Of a stretch of 64,000 bases of DNA, positions 44,362-52,332 are shown piece by piece. A model generated the notes under the pieces. That model saw only the letters and a list, made by a program, of their open reading frames with translations, was not told where the DNA came from and ran no database searches. The translations under genes were made by a program, and so were the position numbers. Source of the stretch: Streptomyces sp. NRRL B-3428 (GTDB taxonomy: Bacteria > Actinomycetota > Actinomycetes > Streptomycetales > Streptomycetaceae); contig JOGW01000008.1 in assembly GCA_000721375.1 (NCBI GenBank), forward strand, positions 434,001 through 498,000, written 5' to 3'. The number at the start of each line of letters is the position of its first letter. Within the stretch, counting starts at the first letter, position 1.

Positions 44362-45630
44362 TCAGGACCTCTTGAAGCCCTGGGCCGCCTCCGAGACCTC
44401 CGGTTCGCGGACCACCGACGAGCCGCCCTTCGCCGCCTTGTCCGGCTTGATGATGACGCTCTCCAGGGACGAGGGCTGGCTCGGGTCCGAGAAGTTCTGG
44501 ACGCCGAAGCCCGCGTCCCAGTCCTTCATCGTGAGCAGCGCCTTGTCCACGCCCTCGCGCGTCAGGTCCTTCGACGTGCAGGCCCGCTTGAGGGCCTCGC
44601 CCATCGTCATCGCCGCGGTCCAGCCCGCGACCACACCGTTGTCGAGCGCGTCCTTGGGGTACGCGGCCGAGTAGTCCGCGGCCAGCTTGCTCGGGCCCGC
44701 CGCGTCGTCACCGATGGGCAGCGACGGCGTGGAGACGTAGTACATCGCCTCCAGGGCCGGCGCCGCCTGGGTGCCGAGCAGCTGCGGGGCGTACGCGGAG
44801 TTGTTGCCGATGATCGGCACCTTCAGACCGCCGGCCGCCGCGACGCCGACGAGGGAGGCCGCCTGCCGCGGACCGGCGCTGAGCACGATGGCCTTGACTC
44901 CGGCGCTCTTCAACGCGGCGACCTGCGCGGTCATGTCGTTGTCGGTCGGCTTGATCTTCTGCTCGACGATGGTCAGACCGTTCTGCTCCGCCATGTACTT
45001 CGAACCCGACAGGGCGTTCTCGCCGTAGTCGCCCTCGAAGTAGACGTGGCCGAGCTTGTCGCCCTTCTTGAGGCCCTTCTCCTTCATGAGGAAGTCGATC
45101 GCGTTGATCGTCTCGATGTCGTACGTGGAGCCGAGCACGCGCACGTAGTTGGAACCGAGCAGCGAGGCCGACCAGGCCTGGGGAATGACGAGCGGCTTGT
45201 CCGCGTCGATGCGCTGCTTGACGGCTGCGACGAACGGCGAGCCGATGAACTGGGAGAAGCCGAGCACCTCCGGCTCCAGCGCCGAGTAGCCCGAGACGGC
45301 CTTCTGCGGGTCGTAGCCGTGGTCCTGAACCTTCAGCTCCAGTTTGCGACCACAAATGCCGCCGGAGTCGTTCGTCTGCTTCACATAGAGCTGCTGGGCC
45401 TGGGTGACGCTCTTGCCGAGCGTGGCGTAGACACCGGTCATGTCGGTGAGCGCACCGAGCGTGATCGTCTTGTCGGTGACGCCCACACCGGTCTTGACGC
45501 CGCCGGCGCCCGCCTTGTCGGAGTCCTTGTCCTTCGCCTTGGAGCTGCAGCCGGCCGCCCCTGCGATCGCCAGCACCGCGGCTATCGCGGCGGCCGTGGC
45601 CTTCCTTCTGTGCACGCCTGCTGTTGTCAT
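44362..45630 (-). CDS. livK: Branched-chain amino acid ABC transporter, substrate-binding lipoprotein
   Basis: 422 aa. Lipoprotein signal with lipobox AGAAGC (Cys about residue 28) followed by a Lys/Asp-rich spacer. The type I periplasmic-binding fold includes DKTITLGALTDMTGVYATLG, VQDHGYDPQKAVSGY and VYFEGDYGENALSGSKYMAEQ-type sequence. It would capture Leu/Ile/Val or related compounds (amides, urea and aromatic ligands are known in the family, so the substrate is uncertain). Last gene of the five-gene operon; its ATG overlaps the livM stop (ATGA). Confidence 0.88.
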   Translation of the reverse strand: MTTAGVHRRKATAAAIAAVLAIAGAAGCSSKAKDKDSDKAGAGGVKTGVGVTDKTITLGALTDMTGVYATLGKSVTQAQQLYVKQTNDSGGICGRKLELKVQDHGYDPQKAVSGYSALEPEVLGFSQFIGSPFVAAVKQRIDADKPLVIPQAWSASLLGSNYVRVLGSTYDIETINAIDFLMKEKGLKKGDKLGHVYFEGDYGENALSGSKYMAEQNGLTIVEQKIKPTDNDMTAQVAALKSAGVKAIVLSAGPRQAASLVGVAAAGGLKVPIIGNNSAYAPQLLGTQAAPALEAMYYVSTPSLPIGDDAAGPSKLAADYSAAYPKDALDNGVVAGWTAAMTMGEALKRACTSKDLTREGVDKALLTMKDWDAGFGVQNFSDPSQPSSLESVIIKPDKAAKGGSSVVREPEVSEAAQGFKRS

Positions 45631-46754
45631 CGGTCGTTCCCTTCAGTACCGGAGGGTTCCTCTGGAGTTGCTGACGAACGCCGGGCGGCGAGGCGGACAA
45701 GACCGCCCGGCAGGAAGAGCACGACGGCGACCAGGGCCGCGCCGTAGAGGTACTTGGCCGCCTCGCCCGGGCTGACTCCGCCCGTACCGGCCTCGGAGAC
45801 CAGCGGCAGGGAGTCGCTGTAGCGGGTGAGGATCTGGGGCAGCAGCGAGACGAAGACCGCGCCGACGACTGCGCCCGAGACCGAGCCCAGACCGCCGATC
45901 ACGATCATCGCGAGGTACTCCAGCGAGATGACCATGCCGAAGTACTCGGGGACGGTCCGCTGGAAGATCATGGCGAGCAGGACACCCGCGAGCCCCGCGT
46001 ACATCGACGAGAGCACGAAGACCGCGGCGCGGTAGCGGGCTACGGGAACACCCATCACGCCCGCCGCGATCTGGTGGTCGCGGATCGCGTTCATGGCGCG
46101 TCCCGGCCGGCCGCGCAGCACTCCGCGGGCGAAGAGACCGCCCGCGGCGAGCAGCACGAGGCCGAGGTACCAGAGCTTCTCCGAGGCGCCGAACGGTACG
46201 GCGGCGACGAGGAGTTCGCTGTCGTCGAAGGTGATGCCGAAGAGGCTGAGCGGCGGTACGTCGCGGCCGTTGAAGCCGCCGGTCAGATCGTGCGCGTTGA
46301 AGAGCACATGCTGGCCGATGAAGATCAGCGCGAGGGTGGCGATACCGAGATACGCGCCGCGAAGGCGGCCCGCGATGGGGCTGAACACCCCGCCCGCGAC
46401 ACCGGCGAGCCCCACCGCGAGCACCAGGGCGAGCCAGGTGGGAAGACCGAGACCGGTCAGCTCGCCGTCGCCGTCGCCGGCGAAGACGCAGTAGCCGTAC
46501 GCGCCGACGGCCAGGAAGAAGGCATGGCCCATGGAGAGCTGGCCGGTGGCTCCGGTGAGGAGGTTCAGGCCGATCGCACCGATCGCTGCGGCCATCGCGA
46601 AAAGGCCCGCCTGCAGCCAGAACCGCTCCAGGTAGAACGGCAGCACCAGGAGCAGGACGGCTCCCGCCGCCCATACGTAGATCCGCGGTCCGGGCAGCTT
46701 CCGGGTGCGGGCCGGTGGCGCCTCGGGCGCCGGTTTGGTGAGGACGTCAGACAC
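45627..46754 (-). CDS. livM: Branched-chain amino acid ABC transporter permease LivM
   Basis: 375 aa, about nine transmembrane helices after a Pro/Ala-rich N-terminus. Family landmarks: GAIGLNLLTGATGQLSMGHAFF, GRLRGAYLGIATLALIFI and MIVIGGLGSVSGAVVGAVF. Partner of LivH in the membrane channel. It starts with GTG at 46754, overlapping the livH stop by 8 bases. The C-terminus is a basic, cytoplasmic tail. Confidence 0.92.
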   Translation of the reverse strand: MSDVLTKPAPEAPPARTRKLPGPRIYVWAAGAVLLLVLPFYLERFWLQAGLFAMAAAIGAIGLNLLTGATGQLSMGHAFFLAVGAYGYCVFAGDGDGELTGLGLPTWLALVLAVGLAGVAGGVFSPIAGRLRGAYLGIATLALIFIGQHVLFNAHDLTGGFNGRDVPPLSLFGITFDDSELLVAAVPFGASEKLWYLGLVLLAAGGLFARGVLRGRPGRAMNAIRDHQIAAGVMGVPVARYRAAVFVLSSMYAGLAGVLLAMIFQRTVPEYFGMVISLEYLAMIVIGGLGSVSGAVVGAVFVSLLPQILTRYSDSLPLVSEAGTGGVSPGEAAKYLYGAALVAVVLFLPGGLVRLAARRSSATPEEPSGTEGNDR

Positions 46755-47637
46755 GGGCGAGCTCCTTCGTACCGAACAGGCCTGCGGGGCGGACGAGGAG
46801 GATCGCGACCATCACCAGATAGGGCGCGAGTTCGCCGAGCCCCCGGCCGAGGAAGGTCAGATCGCTCTGGTAGCCGGTCGCGAGCGACTCGGTGATGCCG
46901 ACGGCAAGGCCGCCGACCAGGGCGCCCGTGGTGGAGTCGAGGCCGCCGAGGATCGCCGCGGGGAAGGCCTTCATGGCGGCGAGCGAGGTGGCGCGTTCGA
47001 GGCCTGGTGTCGGGAAGACGGTGAGGAACAGCGCGGCCACGGCCGCGAGTCCGCCCGCGACGGCCCATGCGCCGAGCGAGACCCGGCCCAGGCGTATGCC
47101 CATCAGGGCCGCGGTCTCCGCGTTCTCGGCGGCGGCGCGCATCGCCACGCCCCAGGACGTGTAGCGGAAGGCGAGCAGGAAGGCCGTGATCAGCAGGGCT
47201 GCCGCCACGAAGGCTGCGATACGGGTGTGCGCGATGGTCACAGGACCGATCTCCAGGAGCGAGTCGCCCCAGGGGTCGCCGACCGCGAGGACGTCCGTGC
47301 CCATCCGGCGGGTGAGATCGGTGACGAGCAGGATGTCCACGCCGATGGTGGCGATGGCGAGCACGCTCTGGTCGCTGCCCCGGTAACGGCGCATGACGAG
47401 GAACTCGATCGCCGCGCCCACCAGGGCCGCGCCCGCGATCCCGACGGCGAGCGCCGGCCAGAAGCCGATGTCGTCGTGGAGTACGGCGGTGACGTATCCG
47501 CCCGCCAACAGCAGTGACGCGTGCGCGAAGTTGACCACTTCGGTGGCCTTGAAGATGACCACGAAACCGAGGGCGATGAGCGCGTACACCGAGCCCATCG
47601 AGACGCCGTTGAGCAGCAGTTCTATGAAGGTGCTCAT
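46747..47637 (-). CDS. livH: Branched-chain amino acid ABC transporter permease LivH
   Basis: 296 aa. It opens MSTFIELLLNGVSMGSVYALIALGF, the usual LivH start, and has FKATEVVNFAHASLLLAGGY, AAAENAETAALMGI and FPAAILGGLDSTTGALVGG (coupling loop). About eight helices. Start overlaps livG stop (ATGA). Lies within the operon livF-G-H-M-K. Confidence 0.93.
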   Translation of the reverse strand: MSTFIELLLNGVSMGSVYALIALGFVVIFKATEVVNFAHASLLLAGGYVTAVLHDDIGFWPALAVGIAGAALVGAAIEFLVMRRYRGSDQSVLAIATIGVDILLVTDLTRRMGTDVLAVGDPWGDSLLEIGPVTIAHTRIAAFVAAALLITAFLLAFRYTSWGVAMRAAAENAETAALMGIRLGRVSLGAWAVAGGLAAVAALFLTVFPTPGLERATSLAAMKAFPAAILGGLDSTTGALVGGLAVGITESLATGYQSDLTFLGRGLGELAPYLVMVAILLVRPAGLFGTKELARV

Positions 47638-48419
47638 GATGCGGCCTCCTCGCTCTGGCCGAGGTAGGCCCGTACGACCGCCGGATCGTTCTGTACGTCG
47701 GCGGGGGTTCCGTCGGCGATCCGCCTGCCGAAGTCGAGGACGGTCACCGAGTCGGCGAGCCGCATCACCATGCCCATGTCGTGCTCCACGAGGACGATCG
47801 AGATACCGAGGCTGTCGCGCACACCCGCGATCACCGCCGCCGTACGCCTGCGCTCGTCGGCGGTCATACCGGCCACCGGCTCGTCGAGCAGCAGGAGTTG
47901 AGGCTCCATGCACAGGGCGCGGGCGAGTTCGGCGAGCTTCTGCAGTCCGTACGGGAGCGAGCCGGCCGGCTTGCCGAGGTGCTCCTCGATCCCGACGAAC
48001 GCGGCGATCTCCCGCACCCGTTCCCGATGCCGGGCCTCCTCACGTACCGCCGTGGGCAGGCGCAGACCGGCGGCCACGAATCCCGTGCGCGTGAGGCGGT
48101 GGCGGCCGAGCAGCAGCGAGTCGGCGACCGTGGCGCGCGGGGGCAGGGCCAGGTTCTGGAAGGTGCGGGCGATGCCGTGTGCGGCGATACGGTGCGGCGG
48201 CTCGCCGGTCAGTTCGTGCCCGCCGAAGCGGACGCTGCCGGACGTGGCGCGGTAGACACCGGACAGGACGTTGAAACAGGTGGACTTTCCTGCGCCGTTG
48301 GGGCCGATGACGGCGTGCACGGTGCCGGGGGCGACGGTGAAGTCGACGGCGTCGAGTGCGGTGAGACCCGCGAACTTCACTGTCAGGGCGCGCACTTCGA
48401 GCGCGGGGACTTCGGTCAT
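47634..48419 (-). CDS. livG: Branched-chain amino acid ABC transporter ATPase LivG
   Basis: 261 aa ATPase. Walker A GPNGAGKST, signature LPYGLQKLAELARAL (the Y-G-Q variant typical of LivG), Walker B LLLLDEPVAGMT, H-loop VEHDMGMVM. Contains the LivG-specific insertion between Walker A and signature (GIARTFQNLALPPRATVADSLLL). Coupled on both sides by ATGA overlaps. Confidence 0.93.
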   Translation of the reverse strand: MTEVPALEVRALTVKFAGLTALDAVDFTVAPGTVHAVIGPNGAGKSTCFNVLSGVYRATSGSVRFGGHELTGEPPHRIAAHGIARTFQNLALPPRATVADSLLLGRHRLTRTGFVAAGLRLPTAVREEARHRERVREIAAFVGIEEHLGKPAGSLPYGLQKLAELARALCMEPQLLLLDEPVAGMTADERRRTAAVIAGVRDSLGISIVLVEHDMGMVMRLADSVTVLDFGRRIADGTPADVQNDPAVVRAYLGQSEEAAS

Positions 48420-49225
48420 CGGGCGTCCTCCCAGCGGGTGAGGACCGGGTGCTCGGCGGCCGCCTGGGACGCGTCCGCCGCGGCGTCCTCGTCCACGACG
48501 CCGAGATAGCGGCGGCGCACCTCGTCGGAGGCGGCGAGGGTGTCGGCGTTGCCGGAGAGGGTGACTTCACCGACTTCGAGGACGTATGCGGTGGTGGCGA
48601 GCTTGAGGGCGAGCGCGGCGTTCTGCTCGACCAACAGGACGGACACTCCTTGGGAGTTGATCTCGCGGATGGTGTCGGCGATCTTGGCCGCCATCATCGG
48701 CGCGAGGCCGAGGGAGGGCTCGTCGAGCAGCAGCAGTTTCGGCTGGGCCATCAGCGCGCGGCCGACCGCCAGCATCTGCTGCTCGCCGCCGGAGAGCAGT
48801 CCGGCGCGCTGGTGGGCGCGGTCGGCCAGTACGGGGAACAGCTCGTGGACGCGGCGCAGCGCCGCGGCCTTCGCGGCACGGTCGCCGCGCGAGCCGAGCG
48901 CTCCGGCGCGCAGATTGTCCTCGACGCTCATCCGCGCGAACACCTGCCGCCCTTCGGGGACTTGGCAGATCCCCTCGGCGACGATGCGGTCCGCACCGGC
49001 GGAGTGCACGGGCTTGCCGTCGAAGTGCACGGCTCCGGTGGCGGAGCCGCCGTGGAAGGCGAGGGTGCGGGAGATGGCGCGCAGCAGCGTGGACTTGCCG
49101 GCGCCGTTGCCGCCGAGCACGGTGACGACCGCGCCCTCGGGCACGTCGAGCGATACCGAGCGCAGGGCACGCACGGGTCCGTAGGACGCCGACAGGTCTC
49201 GCACGGCGAGTGCGGCACCTTGCAT
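48416..49225 (-). CDS. livF: Branched-chain amino acid ABC transporter ATPase LivF
   Basis: 269 aa ATPase starting MQGAALAVRDLSASYGPVRAL with AAAGGGGAG upstream; an in-frame upstream extension is possible but has no comparable ribosome site. Walker A GGNGAGKST, signature LSGGEQQMLAVGRALM, Walker B LLLLDEPSLGL, H-loop VEQNAALAL. First gene of the operon; its promoter region faces the PucR-type regulator and includes an 18-bp palindrome. The C-terminus ends in an acidic, alanine-rich tail of about 25 residues. Confidence 0.92.
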   Translation of the reverse strand: MQGAALAVRDLSASYGPVRALRSVSLDVPEGAVVTVLGGNGAGKSTLLRAISRTLAFHGGSATGAVHFDGKPVHSAGADRIVAEGICQVPEGRQVFARMSVEDNLRAGALGSRGDRAAKAAALRRVHELFPVLADRAHQRAGLLSGGEQQMLAVGRALMAQPKLLLLDEPSLGLAPMMAAKIADTIREINSQGVSVLLVEQNAALALKLATTAYVLEVGEVTLSGNADTLAASDEVRRRYLGVVDEDAAADASQAAAEHPVLTRWEDAR

Positions 49226-49356
49226 GGCTCCCCTTTCGAAGGCGGGCCATTGGTGGCCGTCGCGGGTTGGGGTCGGCACAGAATCAGCACCGACCAGCCG
49301 GTATGTCTACGGGGCAGTAACGAATCGTTGCGCATGACCAGAGGAGGCGCCCGGCC

Positions 49357-49374
49357 GTTGTGCTGCAGCACAAC
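49357..49374. promoter_or_regulatory. Perfect 18-bp palindrome between livF and the PucR-type gene
   Basis: Both halves of GTTGTGCTG/CAGCACAAC match exactly. It is centred 132 bp from livF and 64 bp before the regulator's ATG, in the only intergenic space shared by the two transcripts. Likely operator for the adjacent regulator; not a GlnR-type site. Confidence 0.75.
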
Positions 49375-49428
49375 ACCCCGTGTCAGGGGCCTATCCGAGC
49401 GGCCGTCGAGCTGGCATCCTCCACGGTC

Positions 49429-50625
49429 ATGGCAGCTCGCGGACCTCGTACCAAGCAGGAATGGAAGGTGCTTGCGCAGACATGCGAAGCACTTCTGACG
49501 CGCCTTCCCGACCTGGTGGACGGGCATCTTCGGCTGCTCGACGCGCACTCCCCCACGTATGAGCACGTCATTCCCTACGACCAGCACTGGCAGCAGGCCG
49601 AGGTCGCGATGCGGATCGGGATCGAGGCGCTGTGCGCGCCCAAGGACTCGCCCCGGCGCGACCTGGAGCACGCGGAGTGGATGGGCCGGCGCAGCGCGCA
49701 GCAAGGGCTGCCGCTGAACCTGCTCGTGCACGCGTACCGCCAGGCGGGCCGGCTCGTCTGGGACGAACTGCTCGCCGAGGCGCAACGCGGACATCAGGAA
49801 CGGCTGCCGGTCCTGATGCAGTCGGCCTCGATGGTGTGGTCGGCGGTCAACGACCAGGAGGACACGCTCTCGGAGGCGTACCGGGCCACGGAGTTGGAGC
49901 TGCGCCGGCGTACGGACGAGCGCTTGCAGGCCCTGCTCGATGCGCTGCTCGACGGCCAGGACGCACCGGAGCTGACCTCGCGCGCGGCCGCCGGTCTCGA
50001 TCTGCCCGAGCAGGGGCGGTACGCGGTGGTCGTGCTGCCCCTCGACCGGCGCGACGGCAGCGAGCCGCTGCACCGGCTCATCCGGGCGACGGGGGTGCGG
50101 TTCGTGTGGCGGATGCGGGCGGACTGCGAGTTGGGGGTGGCGGCGCTGGACGCGTCGGTGGGCCTCGACGCGCTCTCCGCGCTGCTGTCCTCCGGGTGCT
50201 CGGGCCCGGGCGGCATCTCACCGGTGGTGAGCGGCCTCGCGGAGCTGGGCCGCGCGCGGCGCCTTGCGGAGCTGGCTCTGCGGACGTGTCCGCCGGACTC
50301 GACGGCGATCGTCCGCCTGGACCGCCGGGTCCCGACGGCTCTGGTGGTGGGTCAGCCCGAGCTCGCCGGACGCCTGGTCAAGGACGTCTTCGGCCCCCTG
50401 CTGTCCCTGGACCCCGCGGACCGGGCGGTGCTGCTCGAGACCCTGGACGCGTGGCTGGACTGTGAGGGTTCGGCGGGGCGGGCGGCCGGGCGTCTGTACT
50501 GCCACCGCAACACGGTCTTCAACCGGCTGCGGCGGCTTGAGCAGCTGACGGGAAGGGATCTGTCGCGGCCGCGGGATCTCACGGAGATGACGTTGGCGTT
50601 GGATGCGCATCGGCTGGCGGGGTGA
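49429..50625 (+). CDS. PucR/CdaR-type transcriptional regulator, putative liv operon controller
   Basis: 398 aa from ATG 49429. An earlier GTG at 49360 would lie inside the palindrome, so it is not used. The N-terminal sensor region (RsbT co-antagonist-like helical domain, about 10-170) is followed by a GGDEF-like fold (about 185-290). The C-terminal PucR helix-turn-helix runs LLETLDAWLDCEGSAGRAAGRLYCHRNTVFNRLRRLEQLTGRDL-like, with HRNTVFNRLRRLE as recognition segment. Such proteins activate catabolic or transport genes for amino acids and nitrogen sources; divergence from liv suggests that target. Confidence 0.87.
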   Translation: MAARGPRTKQEWKVLAQTCEALLTRLPDLVDGHLRLLDAHSPTYEHVIPYDQHWQQAEVAMRIGIEALCAPKDSPRRDLEHAEWMGRRSAQQGLPLNLLVHAYRQAGRLVWDELLAEAQRGHQERLPVLMQSASMVWSAVNDQEDTLSEAYRATELELRRRTDERLQALLDALLDGQDAPELTSRAAAGLDLPEQGRYAVVVLPLDRRDGSEPLHRLIRATGVRFVWRMRADCELGVAALDASVGLDALSALLSSGCSGPGGISPVVSGLAELGRARRLAELALRTCPPDSTAIVRLDRRVPTALVVGQPELAGRLVKDVFGPLLSLDPADRAVLLETLDAWLDCEGSAGRAAGRLYCHRNTVFNRLRRLEQLTGRDLSRPRDLTEMTLALDAHRLAG

Positions 50626-50705
50626 GGTGCGCGCGGGATGGCTGGGGGTGAGTGTCTGCGGCGGGCGGCTTCAAGCGCCGCAGGACGCAGGCTTACGGGT
50701 AAGGG

Positions 50706-51200
50706 CTACGGGCTGGGTGCGTATCCGTCCTCCAGCTCGACCGGCCCCAGGCCCGACTCCAGCGCCCCCAACGCCGCTCGGACCCGTCGGCACAGCTGCG
50801 GAAGGAGGTACTTGTCCAAGTCCGCCCGGTCGACCAGGCGCCACGAATCGAGTTCCTCCGTCTGGAGCACGATCGCGTCGAACTCCGAAGCGGCCCGCAC
50901 ACCCCCGTCGTAGAGGAACGCCACCAGCGGCGGACGGCCACGGCCCGGCACCCAGTCGAGCGCCAGGAGAGCTCCTGGAGTCACTTCCAGTCCGATCTCC
51001 TCCAGCGCCTCGCGGCGCGCCCCCTGGCGCGGGGTCTCGCCGTCGTCGGACTCGACAGTGCCGCCCGGAAGGACCCATCCCTCACGGTAGTTGGGCTCGA
51101 CCAGCAGGACGCGGCCCGACTCGTCGCGCAGCAATACCGCCGCCCCCGCGAGGATCTTCGGAAGGTTCGCGATGTACGTGGCGTAGTCAGTGGTGGTCAC
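50706..51200 (-). CDS. NUDIX hydrolase
   Basis: 164 aa. The Nudix box is GTVESDDGETPRQGARREALEE followed by IGLEV; REALEEIGL keeps the metal-binding glutamates, but the spacing G-x7-E is two longer than the canonical G-x5-E. It hydrolyses nucleoside-diphosphate-linked compounds; which one is not readable. It overlaps the ADP-ribosylglycohydrolase gene by 4 bp (ATGA), suggesting ADP-ribose or a related product as substrate. Confidence 0.85.
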   Translation of the reverse strand: MTTTDYATYIANLPKILAGAAVLLRDESGRVLLVEPNYREGWVLPGGTVESDDGETPRQGARREALEEIGLEVTPGALLALDWVPGRGRPPLVAFLYDGGVRAASEFDAIVLQTEELDSWRLVDRADLDKYLLPQLCRRVRAALGALESGLGPVELEDGYAPSP

Positions 51201-52258
51201 CCAAAGACTCTAGCCAGCGCCAGGGTCCGCGCGGCCAACTCGCTGATCGCGACACCGTCCCAGCCGAACACCGCACTGCGCACGCGGTCTTCGAGCGGGT
51301 CCACCCACTGCCGCGGGATCGCCGAGGCCCCGCACAGGACCCCGACGACCGAACCCGCCGTCGCCCCGTTCGAGTCGGTGTCCAGACCGCCGCGTACGGT
51401 CAGGGCGATCGTCGAGGTGAAGTCACCGCCGCCGTACAGGAGTCCGGCCGTGAGGACAGCCGCGTTGGGCACCGTGTGGATCCAGCCGAGACCCGTGACC
51501 TCCGCATCCAGCGTGTCCAGCGTCGACGACCAGTCGAGGCCGGACTCGTGGAGGGCCATGACGCGGCGGACGGTCCTCGCGAGGCGGCTGCTCGCCGGGA
51601 AGACGGTGAGGGAGGCGTCGAGTGCCTCGCGTACGCAGGAAGCGGTGAACGCGGCGGAGATGAGCGCGGCGGCCCACATCTCTCCGTAGACGCCGTTGCC
51701 CGTGTGCGAGAGCACCGCGTCGCGCCGGGCCGACGAGGCCGCGCGGCGCGGCCGGCCCGGGTGGGTCCAGGCGTGGATGTCCGCGCGGATCAGGGCGCCG
51801 ATCCACTCCTGGTACGGGTTGTCGTACGTGGCGGTGAGCGGTGGTTTGAGGCCGTTGGCGAGGTTGCGGTACGCCGCGCGTTCGGCGGTGAACGTCTGGA
51901 GATACGGCAGGCGCAGCAGCCACAGTTCGCCCACCTGCTCGGTGGTGAACTCGAAGCCGTGCCGCTCCAGGAGTTCGAGGCCGAGGATCGCGTAGTCGAT
52001 GTCGTCGTCGCGGCAGCTGCCGCTCACTCGACCGCGTACGCAGGCGCGCCAATCCGGGCGCAGCTCGAACTCGGCCTCCGCACCGGCGGGTTCGGGCAGG
52101 TAGTCGGTGAGCGGCAGCGCGTCGAACCGGCGGAGATAGCCGTCGATACGCGTACGGGTCCAGTAGTCGCCGCGCTCCACCGGCTTGCCCAGCATGTTGC
52201 CCGCGATCCGGCCCAGCCAGCCGCCGAGGATCCGGTCGTGCAGCTCCGTATCCGTCAT
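51197..52258 (-). CDS. ADP-ribosylglycohydrolase-family protein
   Basis: 353 aa. It opens LHDRILGGWLGRIAGNMLGKPVE, the ARH/DraG N-terminal helix. The binuclear Mg site is represented by CRDDDIDYAI and GGLDTDSNGATAGSVVG. The family removes ADP-ribose from proteins or cleaves related N-glycosidic bonds. Upstream partner of the overlapping NUDIX gene: released ADP-ribose could pass to that enzyme. No ADP-ribosyltransferase was found nearby, and some members act on nucleoside-like metabolites. Confidence 0.85.
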   Translation of the reverse strand: MTDTELHDRILGGWLGRIAGNMLGKPVERGDYWTRTRIDGYLRRFDALPLTDYLPEPAGAEAEFELRPDWRACVRGRVSGSCRDDDIDYAILGLELLERHGFEFTTEQVGELWLLRLPYLQTFTAERAAYRNLANGLKPPLTATYDNPYQEWIGALIRADIHAWTHPGRPRRAASSARRDAVLSHTGNGVYGEMWAAALISAAFTASCVREALDASLTVFPASSRLARTVRRVMALHESGLDWSSTLDTLDAEVTGLGWIHTVPNAAVLTAGLLYGGGDFTSTIALTVRGGLDTDSNGATAGSVVGVLCGASAIPRQWVDPLEDRVRSAVFGWDGVAISELAARTLALARVFG

Positions 52259-52332
52259 GGCTTGGGTGTACCCCGGCGGGGAGCGGCGGTCACGGGCGCG
52301 CGCTCCCCGGCCGCGAGGACCGTAGGACCCAC

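Noticed and set aside
49360..49428. An earlier GTG start (49360) for the PucR-type regulator
   Set aside because: That codon is inside the perfect palindrome and has no ribosome site, and the extra 23 residues show no family similarity.
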